Assembly (NCBI GenBank): GCA_020850945.1
Contig: JADZDR010000034.1
Coordinates: forward strand, 1 to 64,000
DNA: 64,000 nucleotides
From: Acidimicrobiia bacterium
Lineage (GTDB): Bacteria; Actinomycetota; Acidimicrobiia; UBA2766
Direction of reading: 5' to 3'
The notes under the pieces were generated by a model that searched no databases, was not told where the DNA came from, and saw nothing but the letters and a program-made list of their open reading frames with translations. The position numbers and the translations under genes are program-made. Positions 33,869 through 41,701 of the stretch are shown piece by piece (position 1 is the stretch's first letter; each line of letters starts with the position of its first letter).

Positions 33869-34981
33869 TCATGGGTGCGCCGCTCTCGGGGCTGTCACGC
33901 GGAGCTCGTGCGCCCAGTCCCCGGATGCGAGACGGGTCGAGTCGACAAGCCGCAGGCCGGCGGCTGCGGCCAGGGTCGCGAGGGCACCACCGTCGCGCTC
34001 GCGACCGCCGCCGGTGAGTGCGGCCATCAACACGTCGGCTCCGGTGGCGATACGGTCCCGCGGCCGCTTCGGGTGGTCGGCATCGACGACGACGATCCTT
34101 GCGGGGCCGGCCGCGGCTGCGAGGGTGCTGAGGATCGTGGCCACGTCGTCGTCACCCCAGTCGTGCAGCACATTGACGAGCAGGTAGGTGTCGAACCCGG
34201 CCGGTACGGCGTCGAACATGTCGCCTACCTGCGCGGTGAGTCGCTCTCGCTGCGTGGCGCGGGCGACGACATCGGGGAGGTCGAGGACCGTACCTGTTGC
34301 CTGTGGGAGCAGATCGAGCATGGTGGCGAGGAGTTGGCCGGTTCCGCCACCCACGTCGCAGATGGACGAGTCCACCGGCCAGTCGAGGGCGGCGAGGAGC
34401 GCGAGTGCGTGCATGCGGGCACCGGCTGACATGGCCTCGTCGAAGGTGCGCCAACGGTCGGGATGTTCGGACATCCAGTCGAAGAACGGCGCTCCGTTCG
34501 CGGCGAGGAAGGGGTCGGTCCCGGGCGCAACAGACACGCGGGCGACTGCGGAGGTGATCTCGGGTCCGCCGGCGAAGTCGACCCAGGCCCGCCATCCGCC
34601 TGGGTGGTCGCGCCGCAGGAACCGGGTGAACGGGGTAGGCCGGACCCTGCCACGCCGGTCGAAGCGCACCCAGCCGTTCACCGCCGCCGCGCGGAGCAGG
34701 CGTTCGAGTCGTTCCCGGTCGGCTCCTGCCTGCCGGGCCAGATCGTCGAGATGCATGGGGCCGGCAAGGAGATCGGGGACGTCGGCATCACAGAGCGCGA
34801 CGAGCACCCGGTGGTCGAGCAGTCCGAAGAGACCTTCCAGGATGGCGACCGGGGGAGGTGCCATCCGTTTGGTCATCCCCGCGAGCGCGCCACGCACGCG
34901 TGTCGCCGCCGTGCTCAATCGAGCAGGCGGGAGGAACGGCACGCCCACCACGTCGGCTGCTTTCGGAACGGATCGGACCAC
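33869..34981 (-). CDS. SAM-dependent O-methyltransferase-like protein (Methyltransf_2 type)
   Basis: A 370-aa methyltransferase with a winged-helix dimerisation part (LFGLLDHRVLVALCDADVPDLLAGPMHLDDLARQAGADRERLERLLRAAAVNGW) and a SAM-binding domain: ICDVGGGTGQLLATMLDLLP near 220, TVLDLPDVV, QVGDMFDAVPAGFDTYLLVNVLHDWGDDD near 280. This arrangement is that of actinobacterial O-methyltransferases acting on small aromatic or polyketide compounds. GTG 34981 is the farthest start. It is divergent from another methyltransferase gene, with 185 bp between. Confidence 0.87.
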   Translation of the reverse strand: MVRSVPKAADVVGVPFLPPARLSTAATRVRGALAGMTKRMAPPPVAILEGLFGLLDHRVLVALCDADVPDLLAGPMHLDDLARQAGADRERLERLLRAAAVNGWVRFDRRGRVRPTPFTRFLRRDHPGGWRAWVDFAGGPEITSAVARVSVAPGTDPFLAANGAPFFDWMSEHPDRWRTFDEAMSAGARMHALALLAALDWPVDSSICDVGGGTGQLLATMLDLLPQATGTVLDLPDVVARATQRERLTAQVGDMFDAVPAGFDTYLLVNVLHDWGDDDVATILSTLAAAAGPARIVVVDADHPKRPRDRIATGADVLMAALTGGGRERDGGALATLAAAAGLRLVDSTRLASGDWAHELRVTAPRAAHP

Positions 34982-35132
34982 GCTGAGTTCCCGGATCGGT
35001 GGGGCGCTCCGTCGGCGCCACCTCTACAGGAGTCTGGCGCATGCGGGCGGAGTCGGGGAAGTGGCGTCGTGCGTCGGGCGCGGGGGTCACACCCTGCGCA
35101 AACCGTATCCGGGCACTTGTAGGCTGGGGCGC

Positions 35133-35174
35133 ATGCCCGAGGTTTCGCAGCGGAGCCGGCCGGATCATGGGTGA
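35133..35174 (+). CDS. 13-codon upstream ORF overlapping the methyltransferase start
   Basis: TAGGCT at 35120-35125 is followed, seven nt later, by ATG. The 13-codon frame (MPEVSQRSRPDHG) stops at 35172-35174, eight bases into the methyltransferase gene, whose ATG lies inside it (ATGGGTGA). If the promoter call is right, ribosomes enter at this leaderless uORF and the main gene is read by reinitiation. The peptide itself is probably unimportant. Confidence 0.35.
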   Translation: MPEVSQRSRPDHG

Positions 35175-35784
35175 CGCCGCCTTCGACGCAGCCGCGCACT
35201 GGGACAGCCGCCATCGGGAGATGCCACCGACGGACTTGTCGTGGTTCGAGGAACATCCCACGACGTCGATCGACCTAGTCCATGCGGTGCTGGGAGACCA
35301 GCCGGCCTCGATCCTCGACATCGGCGGTGGCGCCGGCCGCCTCGTCGACCACCTGCTCGAAGAGGGGCATGAGGTCACCGTCCTGGACATCTCGGCGGCC
35401 GCTCTCGAACCGGCCCGTGCCCGGCTGCCCGCATCGGCGCCGGTGGACTGGATCGTGGCGGACATCCGTACGTGGGTTCCGACACGGACGTGGGACGTGT
35501 GGCACGACCGGGCGATGCTCCACTTCCTCACCGCGCGGGACGACCGCGTGCGCTACACCGCGACCATGCGCCGCGCGATCGGCGCGGGCGGGGGGTTCGT
35601 TCTCGGCGCCTTCGCCGAGGACGGCCCGACGCACTGCTCGGGGCTGCCCGTCCACCGCTTCACGGCAGAAGACCTGCGCGCCCTCGTCGGTGATGCCGAC
35701 GTGGTAGCCGACTCGTGCACTACGCATGTCACGCCGGCCGGGGCGGAGCAGCGGTTCCGGTGGCTGGCCGGCCGACTCCGTTGA
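35167..35784 (+). CDS. Class I SAM-dependent methyltransferase
   Basis: A 205-aa class I methyltransferase. AHWDSRHREMPPTDLSWFEEHP opens it, SILDIGGGAGRLVDHLLEEGHEVTVLDIS is the SAM motif I region, VDWIVADIRTW is motif II, and WDVWHDRAMLHFLTARDDR motif III. The pattern W--RH----P--LSWF resembles thiopurine-like methyltransferases of unknown substrate. ATG 35167 was chosen because the track's longer frame has no ribosome site and starts in noncoding DNA. It may be controlled by the short upstream frame. Confidence 0.86.
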   Translation: MGDAAFDAAAHWDSRHREMPPTDLSWFEEHPTTSIDLVHAVLGDQPASILDIGGGAGRLVDHLLEEGHEVTVLDISAAALEPARARLPASAPVDWIVADIRTWVPTRTWDVWHDRAMLHFLTARDDRVRYTATMRRAIGAGGGFVLGAFAEDGPTHCSGLPVHRFTAEDLRALVGDADVVADSCTTHVTPAGAEQRFRWLAGRLR

Positions 35785-35841
35785 GCTGCCCCGCGGGTTC
35801 GATCACGCCGCAAGACGATGCCGCGGCATCGCTGCCGTGGT

Positions 35842-35883
35842 TGTGAGGATCCTGCCCCGCCTACGCGGGCTGTGATCCTCACA
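35842..35883. repeat. Dispersed palindrome, copy 1
   Basis: TGTGAGGATC and GATCCTCACA are perfect 10-bp arms around an inner CCCGC/GCGGG stem. It lies 57 bp after the methyltransferase stop. It is one of four related copies in the window and could act as a terminator. Confidence 0.8.
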
Positions 35884-36011
35884 GAGGTGACGTCGGCTGG
35901 GGTCGGAGACTCACCGTCGGACCTATTCCTCTACTGCGGGCACGTGGCCCGTTGCAGGTGGGTGAAGCGGCGGCCGGTGGAGTAGGTCCGCATGAAGAGC
36001 CGGTCTCCGGA

Positions 36012-36398
36012 TCACCCGAAGAAGGCGTCGACTTCGTACTGGTTCGCCTCGTAGATGTCGATCTCGACGATCCGCCCGTCGACGACCCTGTAGACGTTCA
36101 CCCGGCGAAGTTCGAGCCGCTGGTCCTCGCGGACCACCGTCTCCCGGAGCACCATGGCAATCCGGTCCTCCGACACGAGACGATCGAGCACCTCGATCTC
36201 GGCCGTCAGTTCGCTCGTTCGCTGGAGCAGGGCATTGATCGTCTTGACGACGGCCTCACGTCCGCGGTGCTCGCCGGCAAGGGCGCCACGCCCGGGAAGC
36301 AGCATGAGGACATCGTCCGCGTAGAACTCGAAGGCCGCCTCGGGATCACCGCGTTCCCACGCCGCCGCATACTCCGCCATGATCTCGAGCGGGTCCAT
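36012..36398 (-). CDS. SnoaL-like / NTF2-fold protein
   Basis: A complete 128-aa NTF2-fold protein: MDPLEIMAEYAAAWERGDPEAAFEFYADDVLMLLPGRGALAGEHRGREAVVKTINALLQ is the usual opening of the SnoaL-like family, and NVYRVVDGRIVEIDIYEANQYEVDAFFG the usual end. Members bind small molecules or act as isomerases and hydrolases; no catalytic assignment is possible. It has no operon partner and diverges from the SIS gene. Confidence 0.83.
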   Translation of the reverse strand: MDPLEIMAEYAAAWERGDPEAAFEFYADDVLMLLPGRGALAGEHRGREAVVKTINALLQRTSELTAEIEVLDRLVSEDRIAMVLRETVVREDQRLELRRVNVYRVVDGRIVEIDIYEANQYEVDAFFG

Positions 36399-36534
36399 GA
36401 GGCCTGACTCTACCCGACACCGGCGGCCGACCTTCGTGGGTCCGCGTGCCCCCGGCCCGGGCCGCTAACTTCCGACCTGCCAGGCAGGAGCTCACGCGAC
36501 GCAGATTCCGTTGATCGCATGAACCCGGATCCCC

Positions 36535-37425
36535 ATGTCGCACGTTGAAGCCGAACTCGGCTCCCAACCCGAATGCTGGGAGCGCGCGGCAACTCTCGCC
36601 CGCATGCGGCCAAACGACCTGCCCGGCCCGGGTGCCCGCGTCGCGGCAGTCGGCTGTGGAACATCGGCCTTCATGGCCCAGGCATACGCCCGGCTCCGCG
36701 AGGCCGCCGGAGAGGGGGAGACCGATGCGTTCGCGGCGTCGGAGATGCCGAAGCGCCCCTACGACGTGGTGGTCGCCATAACCCGCTCGGGCACCACGAC
36801 CGAAGTCGTCGACCTCCTCGCGGGGCTCGACACGCCGCGCACGATCGTCCTCACGGCGGACGCGACGACCCCGGCAGCACACCACGCCCGCACCGTCGTC
36901 GCCCTCCCTTTCGCGGCGGAGCGGTCCGTAGTCCAAACCCGGTTCGCCACATCCGCGCTGGCTCTCCTCCGCTCGTCACTCGGAGAGGACCTCGGTGGCT
37001 GCATCAGGGACGGCCGGGTCGCGGTCACGCGGCCGTTGCCGGTCGAACCCGGCCGGCATTCGCACCTTGTCTTCCTCGGGACGGGTTGGGCCGCCGGCCT
37101 CGCGGCCGAGGCGGCACTCAAGTGCCGTGAGGCCGCCGGCATGTGGACCGAGGCACACATCGGCATGGAATACCGCCACGGGCCGATCAGTGCCGCTGGG
37201 CCCGACACGTTGGTCTGGCCGCTCACACCGTTGCCGCCGGGACTGGCAGGCGAGATCCGGGCGACGGGCGCGACCGTGCTCGAACCGACCCTCGAGCCGA
37301 TGGCCGAGCTCGTCTCCGTGCAACGCATGGCGGTGGCCCTCGCGTGTGAGCGGGGTCTCGACCCCGACCGACCCAGAGGCCTCTCGTTCTCCGTCGTCCT
37401 CGACAGCCCACCGGCGCGCCAGTGA
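36535..37425 (+). CDS. SIS-domain sugar isomerase (GlmS/AgaS-like)
   Basis: A two-SIS-domain protein of 296 aa. VAAVGCGTSAFMAQAYARL near 38 and VVVAITRSGTTTEVVDLLAG near 78 form the first sugar-phosphate site; LVFLGTGWAAGLAAEAALKCREAAGMWTEAHIGMEYRHGP near 180 is the second with the GlmS-type EYRHGP catalytic region. It lacks the glutaminase domain, so it fits a deaminating or isomerising role on an amino-sugar phosphate. ROK and nagA genes follow with 4-nt overlaps, making an amino-sugar degradation operon. Confidence 0.86.
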   Translation: MSHVEAELGSQPECWERAATLARMRPNDLPGPGARVAAVGCGTSAFMAQAYARLREAAGEGETDAFAASEMPKRPYDVVVAITRSGTTTEVVDLLAGLDTPRTIVLTADATTPAAHHARTVVALPFAAERSVVQTRFATSALALLRSSLGEDLGGCIRDGRVAVTRPLPVEPGRHSHLVFLGTGWAAGLAAEAALKCREAAGMWTEAHIGMEYRHGPISAAGPDTLVWPLTPLPPGLAGEIRATGATVLEPTLEPMAELVSVQRMAVALACERGLDPDRPRGLSFSVVLDSPPARQ

Positions 37426-37748
37426 CCCCACAAGCACCTGCCCCCGCTCACCCCACGGTAGTGGGCCTCGATGTCGGGGGGACGTCGATCAAGGGTGCCG
37501 CCATCAGCGCTACGGGCCGCGTCGCCACGGTTCGGACCGAGACCCCATCCACCGATCCCGAGGCAGCCGTCGCAACCGTCGTCGAGACCGCCGTGGGCCC
37601 GGAGGCGGAGCGCACGGGCACCACCGTCGGGTCCGTCGGCCTCTGCGTTCCAGGCATCGTCGACGAGTCGGGCAGGATCGGAGCCGCGCTCCTCGCCTGG
37701 CAATCCACCTGCCCGACGGATCCGTTCCCGGCCGGGGTGACGACATGA
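37422..37748 (+). pseudogene. ROK-family sugar kinase with in-frame internal deletion
   Basis: The 108-aa frame begins like a complete ROK kinase (PTVVGLDVGGTSIKGAAIS, the ATP phosphate loop, then VGSVGLCVPGIVDE) and passes directly into SGRIGAALLAWQ, which resembles the extreme C-terminus of ROK proteins (GA-GAALLA). About 190 residues, including the catalytic Asp and zinc motifs, are missing. Both ends still overlap their neighbours correctly (GTGA with SIS, ATGA with nagA), so translational coupling survives although the kinase cannot. Phosphorylation of N-acetylglucosamine must be done elsewhere if the pathway works. Confidence 0.75.
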
Positions 37749-38962
37749 CTGTCATCACCGCCGACGAGATCGTCCTCGCCGACGACGTGCTGCGCGGCGC
37801 GTGGATCGCGGTCGAGGACGGCCGGATCAGCGGTGTGGGCGAGGGCAGACCTCCCCGATCCTCCATCCTCTTCGACGGCAGGATCGTGCCTGGCTTCGTG
37901 GACCTGCACGTGCACGGAGGCGGAGGAGCCTCTGTCACCGGCGGCGATCCCGACGAGGCGGCACGGGCGGCGGCCTTCCACCAGGCTCGCGGCACGACCC
38001 GGACGCTCGTCAGTCTGGTCACGGCACCCGTGGACGACATCGTCGTGGCCCTGGAGGCACTCGACGACTGGATCGTCGACGAACGGCTCGACGACGGCAG
38101 GCCCGGCCAGGTCGTCGGCGTGCATCTCGAGGGTCCTTTCCTGAACCCCGTACGTGCCGGCGCCCAGTCCCCGACATCGATGCTCGGCTCCGACGGAGGT
38201 GCCATGGCGGCGCTGACCGCCGCCGGGGGAGCGAGCCTGCGCATGGTCACGATCGCGCCCGAGCTTCCCGGGGCGCCGTCCCTGATCCACGCCGCCTTGG
38301 ATGCCGGGCTTGTCGTCGCAGCCGGCCACAGCGACGCGACCTACGACGAGGCCGTCGACGCGTTCAGGGCCGGCGTGTCGCTGGTCACCCACGTCTGCAA
38401 CGGGATGCGGCCCCTCCACCACCGCGAGCCGTCCCTGGTCGGCGCTGCCCTGACGAGTCCGGCCGTGACGTGTGAGCTGATCCTCGACGGTGTCCACGTC
38501 CACTCAGCCATGGCGCGACTCGTCGTCGCTGCCAAGGGTGCCGACCATGTGGCCCTCGTCACCGACGCCATCGCGGCCGCCGGATGTGCGGACGGACGAT
38601 GGGTGCTCGGCAGTCTCGATGTGGAGGTGGCAGGAGGCGTGGCTCGCTTGGTGAAGGACGACTTGCCCGACGCGGACAACGGGGGCACAGCCGCACGCGG
38701 ATCCCTCGCCGGCAGCACCCTGACCATGGACGAGGCCTTCAAGCGGGCTGTGACCGAGGTGGGTGTGCCGATGGTGGACGCCTGCCGCATGGCGTCCCTG
38801 ACACCGGCCCGCGTGCTGGGTATCGACGCCTGGGCAGGATCACTCGAACCGGGTAAGGACGCCGATCTCGTCCTGTTGCGATCCGACTGGGAAGTGGCTG
38901 CCGTGGTGGCAAGGGGCGACGTCGTACGAGGGGCGGACGTCCTCGGAGTCGAGGGGTTGTGA
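37745..38962 (+). CDS. nagA: N-acetylglucosamine-6-phosphate deacetylase
   Basis: NagA removes acetate from GlcNAc-6-phosphate. In the 405-aa protein the metal-dependent amidohydrolase residues are visible: IVPGFVDLHVHGGGGASVTGG near 50, the ligand Glu in GVHLEGPFLNPVRAGAQ near 130, His in VVAAGHSDATYDEA and VTHVCNGMRPLHHREP, and the catalytic Asp in ALVTDAIAAAG near 275. ATG 37745 overlaps the ROK relic stop; the 655-aa track ORF is spurious upstream. The stop codon sits in the left arm of a dispersed palindrome that could serve as the operon terminator. Confidence 0.92.
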   Translation: MTVITADEIVLADDVLRGAWIAVEDGRISGVGEGRPPRSSILFDGRIVPGFVDLHVHGGGGASVTGGDPDEAARAAAFHQARGTTRTLVSLVTAPVDDIVVALEALDDWIVDERLDDGRPGQVVGVHLEGPFLNPVRAGAQSPTSMLGSDGGAMAALTAAGGASLRMVTIAPELPGAPSLIHAALDAGLVVAAGHSDATYDEAVDAFRAGVSLVTHVCNGMRPLHHREPSLVGAALTSPAVTCELILDGVHVHSAMARLVVAAKGADHVALVTDAIAAAGCADGRWVLGSLDVEVAGGVARLVKDDLPDADNGGTAARGSLAGSTLTMDEAFKRAVTEVGVPMVDACRMASLTPARVLGIDAWAGSLEPGKDADLVLLRSDWEVAAVVARGDVVRGADVLGVEGL

Positions 38963-38996
38963 GGATCCTGCCTCGTACACGCGGGTGAGATCCTCA
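38958..38996. repeat. Dispersed palindrome, copy 2 (contains nagA stop)
   Basis: TGTGAGGATC at 38958-38967 faces GATCCTCA at 38989-38996. The nagA TGA is part of the left arm. This copy has the weakest inner stem of the four. Confidence 0.75.
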
Positions 38997-39051
38997 GCCT
39001 TCGCCCTCCGGTAGGTTGAGCGGAACCGATCGACCGAGAGAGGAACCCACA

Positions 39052-39684
39052 TTGGAGCCACTCGACTGCGGAGCGGGCCGGGACCTGTTGCGGGCAGACC
39101 TGTCAGCCGAGGGACTGGAAGTGGTGGCAGCGGGCATAGAGGCGATCTGGGCTCACGCCGCGCTGCTGCCGGAGGAGATCACGCCGGAGCACCCGGGACT
39201 GGCGGCCGAGGTATTCGGCTCGCTCGCCGCAGCCGGCCGGGCAGAGATCGACGACCAGGGCAGGCTCGCAGGCGTACACGGCTTCTCGCTGCGCCCGACA
39301 CGCCACTCCTTCGCCCACGACGGAGTGGCCCACCACACGTGGTGCGCGTTCGACAGCGTGGGGATCCCGGCCGCGTTCGGCATCGACGCCGTCGCCACGA
39401 CCGACTGCCCGGCATGCGGTGCCACTCTGACTGTCGACATCCGCAACGGTGCACCCGAGGACAGCGGCATCGTCCTCTGGCTGCCCGTACCTGACGCGAC
39501 CTCGCACCTCATGGCGCAGTTCTGCGCCAACGCCGACCTCTACTGCTCGCGGGCACATCTCGAGGAGCGGGTCGACGTGGTGGGTGCGTCCGGACGTGTC
39601 CTCACGCTCGCCGAGGCCGCAGAACTCGGCCGGGAGACGTGGGCCGACGTCTCGCACATCGAAGTCGCGTCAGGCGGGCGATAG
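39052..39684 (+). CDS. merB: MerB-like organomercurial lyase family protein
   Basis: MerB cleaves carbon-mercury bonds using two Cys and one Asp. This 210-aa protein shows the MerB pattern RPTRHSFAHDGVAHHTWCAFDSVGIPAAFG, giving the first Cys and the Asp (WCAFD), then TTDCPACGATLTVDI, and FCANADLYCSRAHLEE where the second active Cys is expected. No merA, merR or merT is nearby, so the role may be divergent. TTG 39052 has AGAGAGGAA ahead; the track's TTG 39016 lacks a site. Confidence 0.75.
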   Translation: MEPLDCGAGRDLLRADLSAEGLEVVAAGIEAIWAHAALLPEEITPEHPGLAAEVFGSLAAAGRAEIDDQGRLAGVHGFSLRPTRHSFAHDGVAHHTWCAFDSVGIPAAFGIDAVATTDCPACGATLTVDIRNGAPEDSGIVLWLPVPDATSHLMAQFCANADLYCSRAHLEERVDVVGASGRVLTLAEAAELGRETWADVSHIEVASGGR

Positions 39685-39725
39685 CCGGTCCACGGACGCC
39701 GGGGACGGAACGCCGGTGCCGGAGC

Positions 39726-40103
39726 CTATTCGGGAACGTGGCAGACGGCCTCGACGTTGTTGCCGTCGGGATCACGCACGAAGGCGCCGTAATAGCCTGG
39801 GTGGTATTCCGGAAACTCCCGGGGTTCGTGCAGGACCTCGGCTCCCGCAGCCACCGCCGCCTCGAAGAACGCCCGCACCACGGCTCGGCTGGCGGCGGAG
39901 AACGCGATGTGGTCCTCGCGCCAGCCCGTGTGGTTCTCCGAGAGTGGGCTCAGCCAGAAGTCGGGCATGGGTGGAACTCCGTAGCCGATCACCCCCTCGT
40001 GCGGCTCGCGCAGCCGGCGGGCGCCGAGCGGCTCGAGCACCCTGTCGTAGAACGCGGCGCTCGTGGGCACGTCGGTGCACTGGATGCCGAGGTGATCGAT
40101 CAC
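39726..40103 (-). CDS. VOC-family protein
   Basis: A 125-aa glyoxalase-fold protein: VPVIDHLGIQCTDVPTSAAFYDRVLEPLGARRL, then REDHIAFSAASRAVVRAFFEAAVAAGAEVLHEPREFPEYHPGYYGAFVRDPDGNNVEAVCHV. The metal residues H, H and E are in place. GTG 40103 has GAGGAGG at 7-13 nt upstream, so the track ATG at 40151 is not the start. It is divergent from the DUF2249 gene. Confidence 0.86.
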   Translation of the reverse strand: MIDHLGIQCTDVPTSAAFYDRVLEPLGARRLREPHEGVIGYGVPPMPDFWLSPLSENHTGWREDHIAFSAASRAVVRAFFEAAVAAGAEVLHEPREFPEYHPGYYGAFVRDPDGNNVEAVCHVPE

Positions 40104-40176
40104 GGGTACTCCTCCTCGTCGCAGGCGGCTGCACCCACTTGTAGCACGCATCCACCGATCGACACCGTGACAATTG

Positions 40177-40194
40177 TTCTAGCCCCTGCTAGAA
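40177..40194. promoter_or_regulatory. Palindrome TTCTAGC-CCCT-GCTAGAA, candidate operator
   Basis: A perfect 7-bp inverted repeat, 33 bp upstream of the DUF2249 gene and 74 bp upstream of the divergent VOC gene. TGACAA at 40168 lies in a -35-like position. It should bind a dimeric regulator controlling one or both genes. Confidence 0.55.
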
Positions 40195-40226
40195 AAAAGG
40201 CTGAAGGCGAACCCCGAGGAGGAATC

Positions 40227-40460
40227 GTGTCCGACCCCACACTCGACGTGCGCACGGAGATCCCCATGCGGCGCCACGAGCTGATCTTCAGCACCTACCA
40301 CGACCTCGCGGACGGTCAGGGATTCGAGCTCGTCAACGACCACGACCCCAAGCCCCTCTACTACCAGTTCGAGGCCGAGCACACAGGCAAGTACACGTGG
40401 GACTACCTCGAGGAGGGCCCGGAGGTGTGGCGGGTGCGGATCGGCAAGCCTGCCACCTGA
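40227..40460 (+). CDS. DUF2249 domain protein
   Basis: A 77-aa single-domain protein: LDVRTEIPMRRHELIFSTYHDLADGQGFELVNDHDPKPLYYQFEAEHTGKYTWDYLEEGPEVWRVRIGK matches DUF2249 from end to end, including the NDHDPKPLYYQF signature. The family is related to SirA/TusA-like folds and often sits beside iron-sulfur, nitric-oxide or hemerythrin genes; none of these is adjacent here. GTG 40227 follows GAGGAGGAA. It is likely controlled by the palindrome at 40177. Confidence 0.87.
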   Translation: MSDPTLDVRTEIPMRRHELIFSTYHDLADGQGFELVNDHDPKPLYYQFEAEHTGKYTWDYLEEGPEVWRVRIGKPAT

Positions 40461-40552
40461 GAGGGCATCACTCCGGCACCAACGCGAGCCCGGCACTAGC
40501 GTGGCCCACGGGTCCGAACGGAGCCCATCCGGGAGACGTCGGGAGGCGGACC

Positions 40553-41635
40553 GTGAAGGTGCAGGCGGCAGTCATCGAATCCGCGGGGTCCGATCTCGCC
40601 GTGGAGGAGGTCGACCTCGTCGCGCCCGCTGCGGGCGAGGTGAGAGTCGGGTTGTCGGCGGCGGCGGTGTGCCGCAGCGACCTGCACGTCGCCGCAACCG
40701 GCGAGGGTCTGCGGTTCCCGGCAGTGCTCGGCCACGAGGGCGCCGGTGTCGTGCTCGAGGCCGGTCCCAACGCACACCTCGTGACGGGAACCCCTGTCGT
40801 CCTGTCGTGGACGCCTCGCTGCGGACGATGCGCACGGTGCATCGAAGGCCGCCCCCAACTCTGTCAGGCACTCTCGACGAGCCCGCCGGGCGGCTGTCTC
40901 TCGCGCAGGGGTGAGGCGCTCGGCTCCTACATGGGTCTCGGCTGCCTCGCCGAACAGGTCGTCGTACCCGAGGCATGCGCAGTACCCGTACCGGCGGGGC
41001 TCGACCCGACCGCGCTCTGCCTCCTCGGCTGTGGGGTCACAACCGGCTACGGGGCCGCCGTGCACCGTGGCATGGTGCACGTGGGCGCGACCGTGGCCGT
41101 GTTCGGCTGCGGTGCGGTCGGGCTCAGCGCGCTCCAGGGCGCCATCCTCGCCGGCGCGGGACGGGTCGTCGCCGTCGATCCGGTCGCCGCGCGCCGAGAC
41201 CTCGCCCTCGCCTTGGGGGCGAGGACCGCGATCGACCCGGACACGCACGACCCCGTCGCCGGGATCCTCGCGGTGTGCCAGGGCGGTGTCGACGTGGCGA
41301 TCGAGGCCACCGGACAACCCGACGTCATGGCCCGAATCCTCGACGTGGTGCACCCGGGCGGCACGGCGGTCATCGTGGGCCTCCCCGGCTTCGCCGCGAC
41401 CTTCCCCGTCTCACCGTTCCACCTGCTGCTGGAGAAGACCCTCACCGGTTCCATCTACGGTTCGGCCGACCCGCACCGGGACTTCCCGATCCTGGCGGAC
41501 CTGTACGCGGAGGGGCGGCTCCGGCTCGACGAGCTCACCGGCGGGCGCTTCGGTCTCAGCGACGTGAACGAGGCTTTCGCCGAGCTCGCCGCACACCGCT
41601 CACCCAGGCCCGTCGTCGTCTTCGATGTGGAGTGA
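40553..41635 (+). CDS. Zinc-dependent MDR alcohol dehydrogenase (class III-like)
   Basis: A 360-aa zinc-dependent medium-chain dehydrogenase. Catalytic zinc ligands are in AAAVCRSDLHVAA and LGHEGAGVV; the structural zinc set is CGRCARCIEGRPQLC; the cofactor strand is VAVFGCGAVGLSALQGAILAGAGRVVAVDP with an Asp for NAD preference. The TGYGAAVHRG segment is typical of class III/mycothiol- or glutathione-type formaldehyde dehydrogenase relatives. GGGAGGCGG precedes GTG 40553. The Rieske-FMN gene follows 66 bp later, possibly in the same transcript. Confidence 0.88.
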   Translation: MKVQAAVIESAGSDLAVEEVDLVAPAAGEVRVGLSAAAVCRSDLHVAATGEGLRFPAVLGHEGAGVVLEAGPNAHLVTGTPVVLSWTPRCGRCARCIEGRPQLCQALSTSPPGGCLSRRGEALGSYMGLGCLAEQVVVPEACAVPVPAGLDPTALCLLGCGVTTGYGAAVHRGMVHVGATVAVFGCGAVGLSALQGAILAGAGRVVAVDPVAARRDLALALGARTAIDPDTHDPVAGILAVCQGGVDVAIEATGQPDVMARILDVVHPGGTAVIVGLPGFAATFPVSPFHLLLEKTLTGSIYGSADPHRDFPILADLYAEGRLRLDELTGGRFGLSDVNEAFAELAAHRSPRPVVVFDVE

Positions 41636-41701
41636 CGGCGCGACCAGCCCGGGCGGGATCCCGTTAACCTCGGCGACACGGCGTCACGAGGGGAGCCAGA
41701 T

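Noticed and set aside
39052-39684. Mercury-resistance operon
   Set aside because: Only a MerB-like gene is present; no merA, merR or transporter lies nearby, so an operon cannot be claimed.
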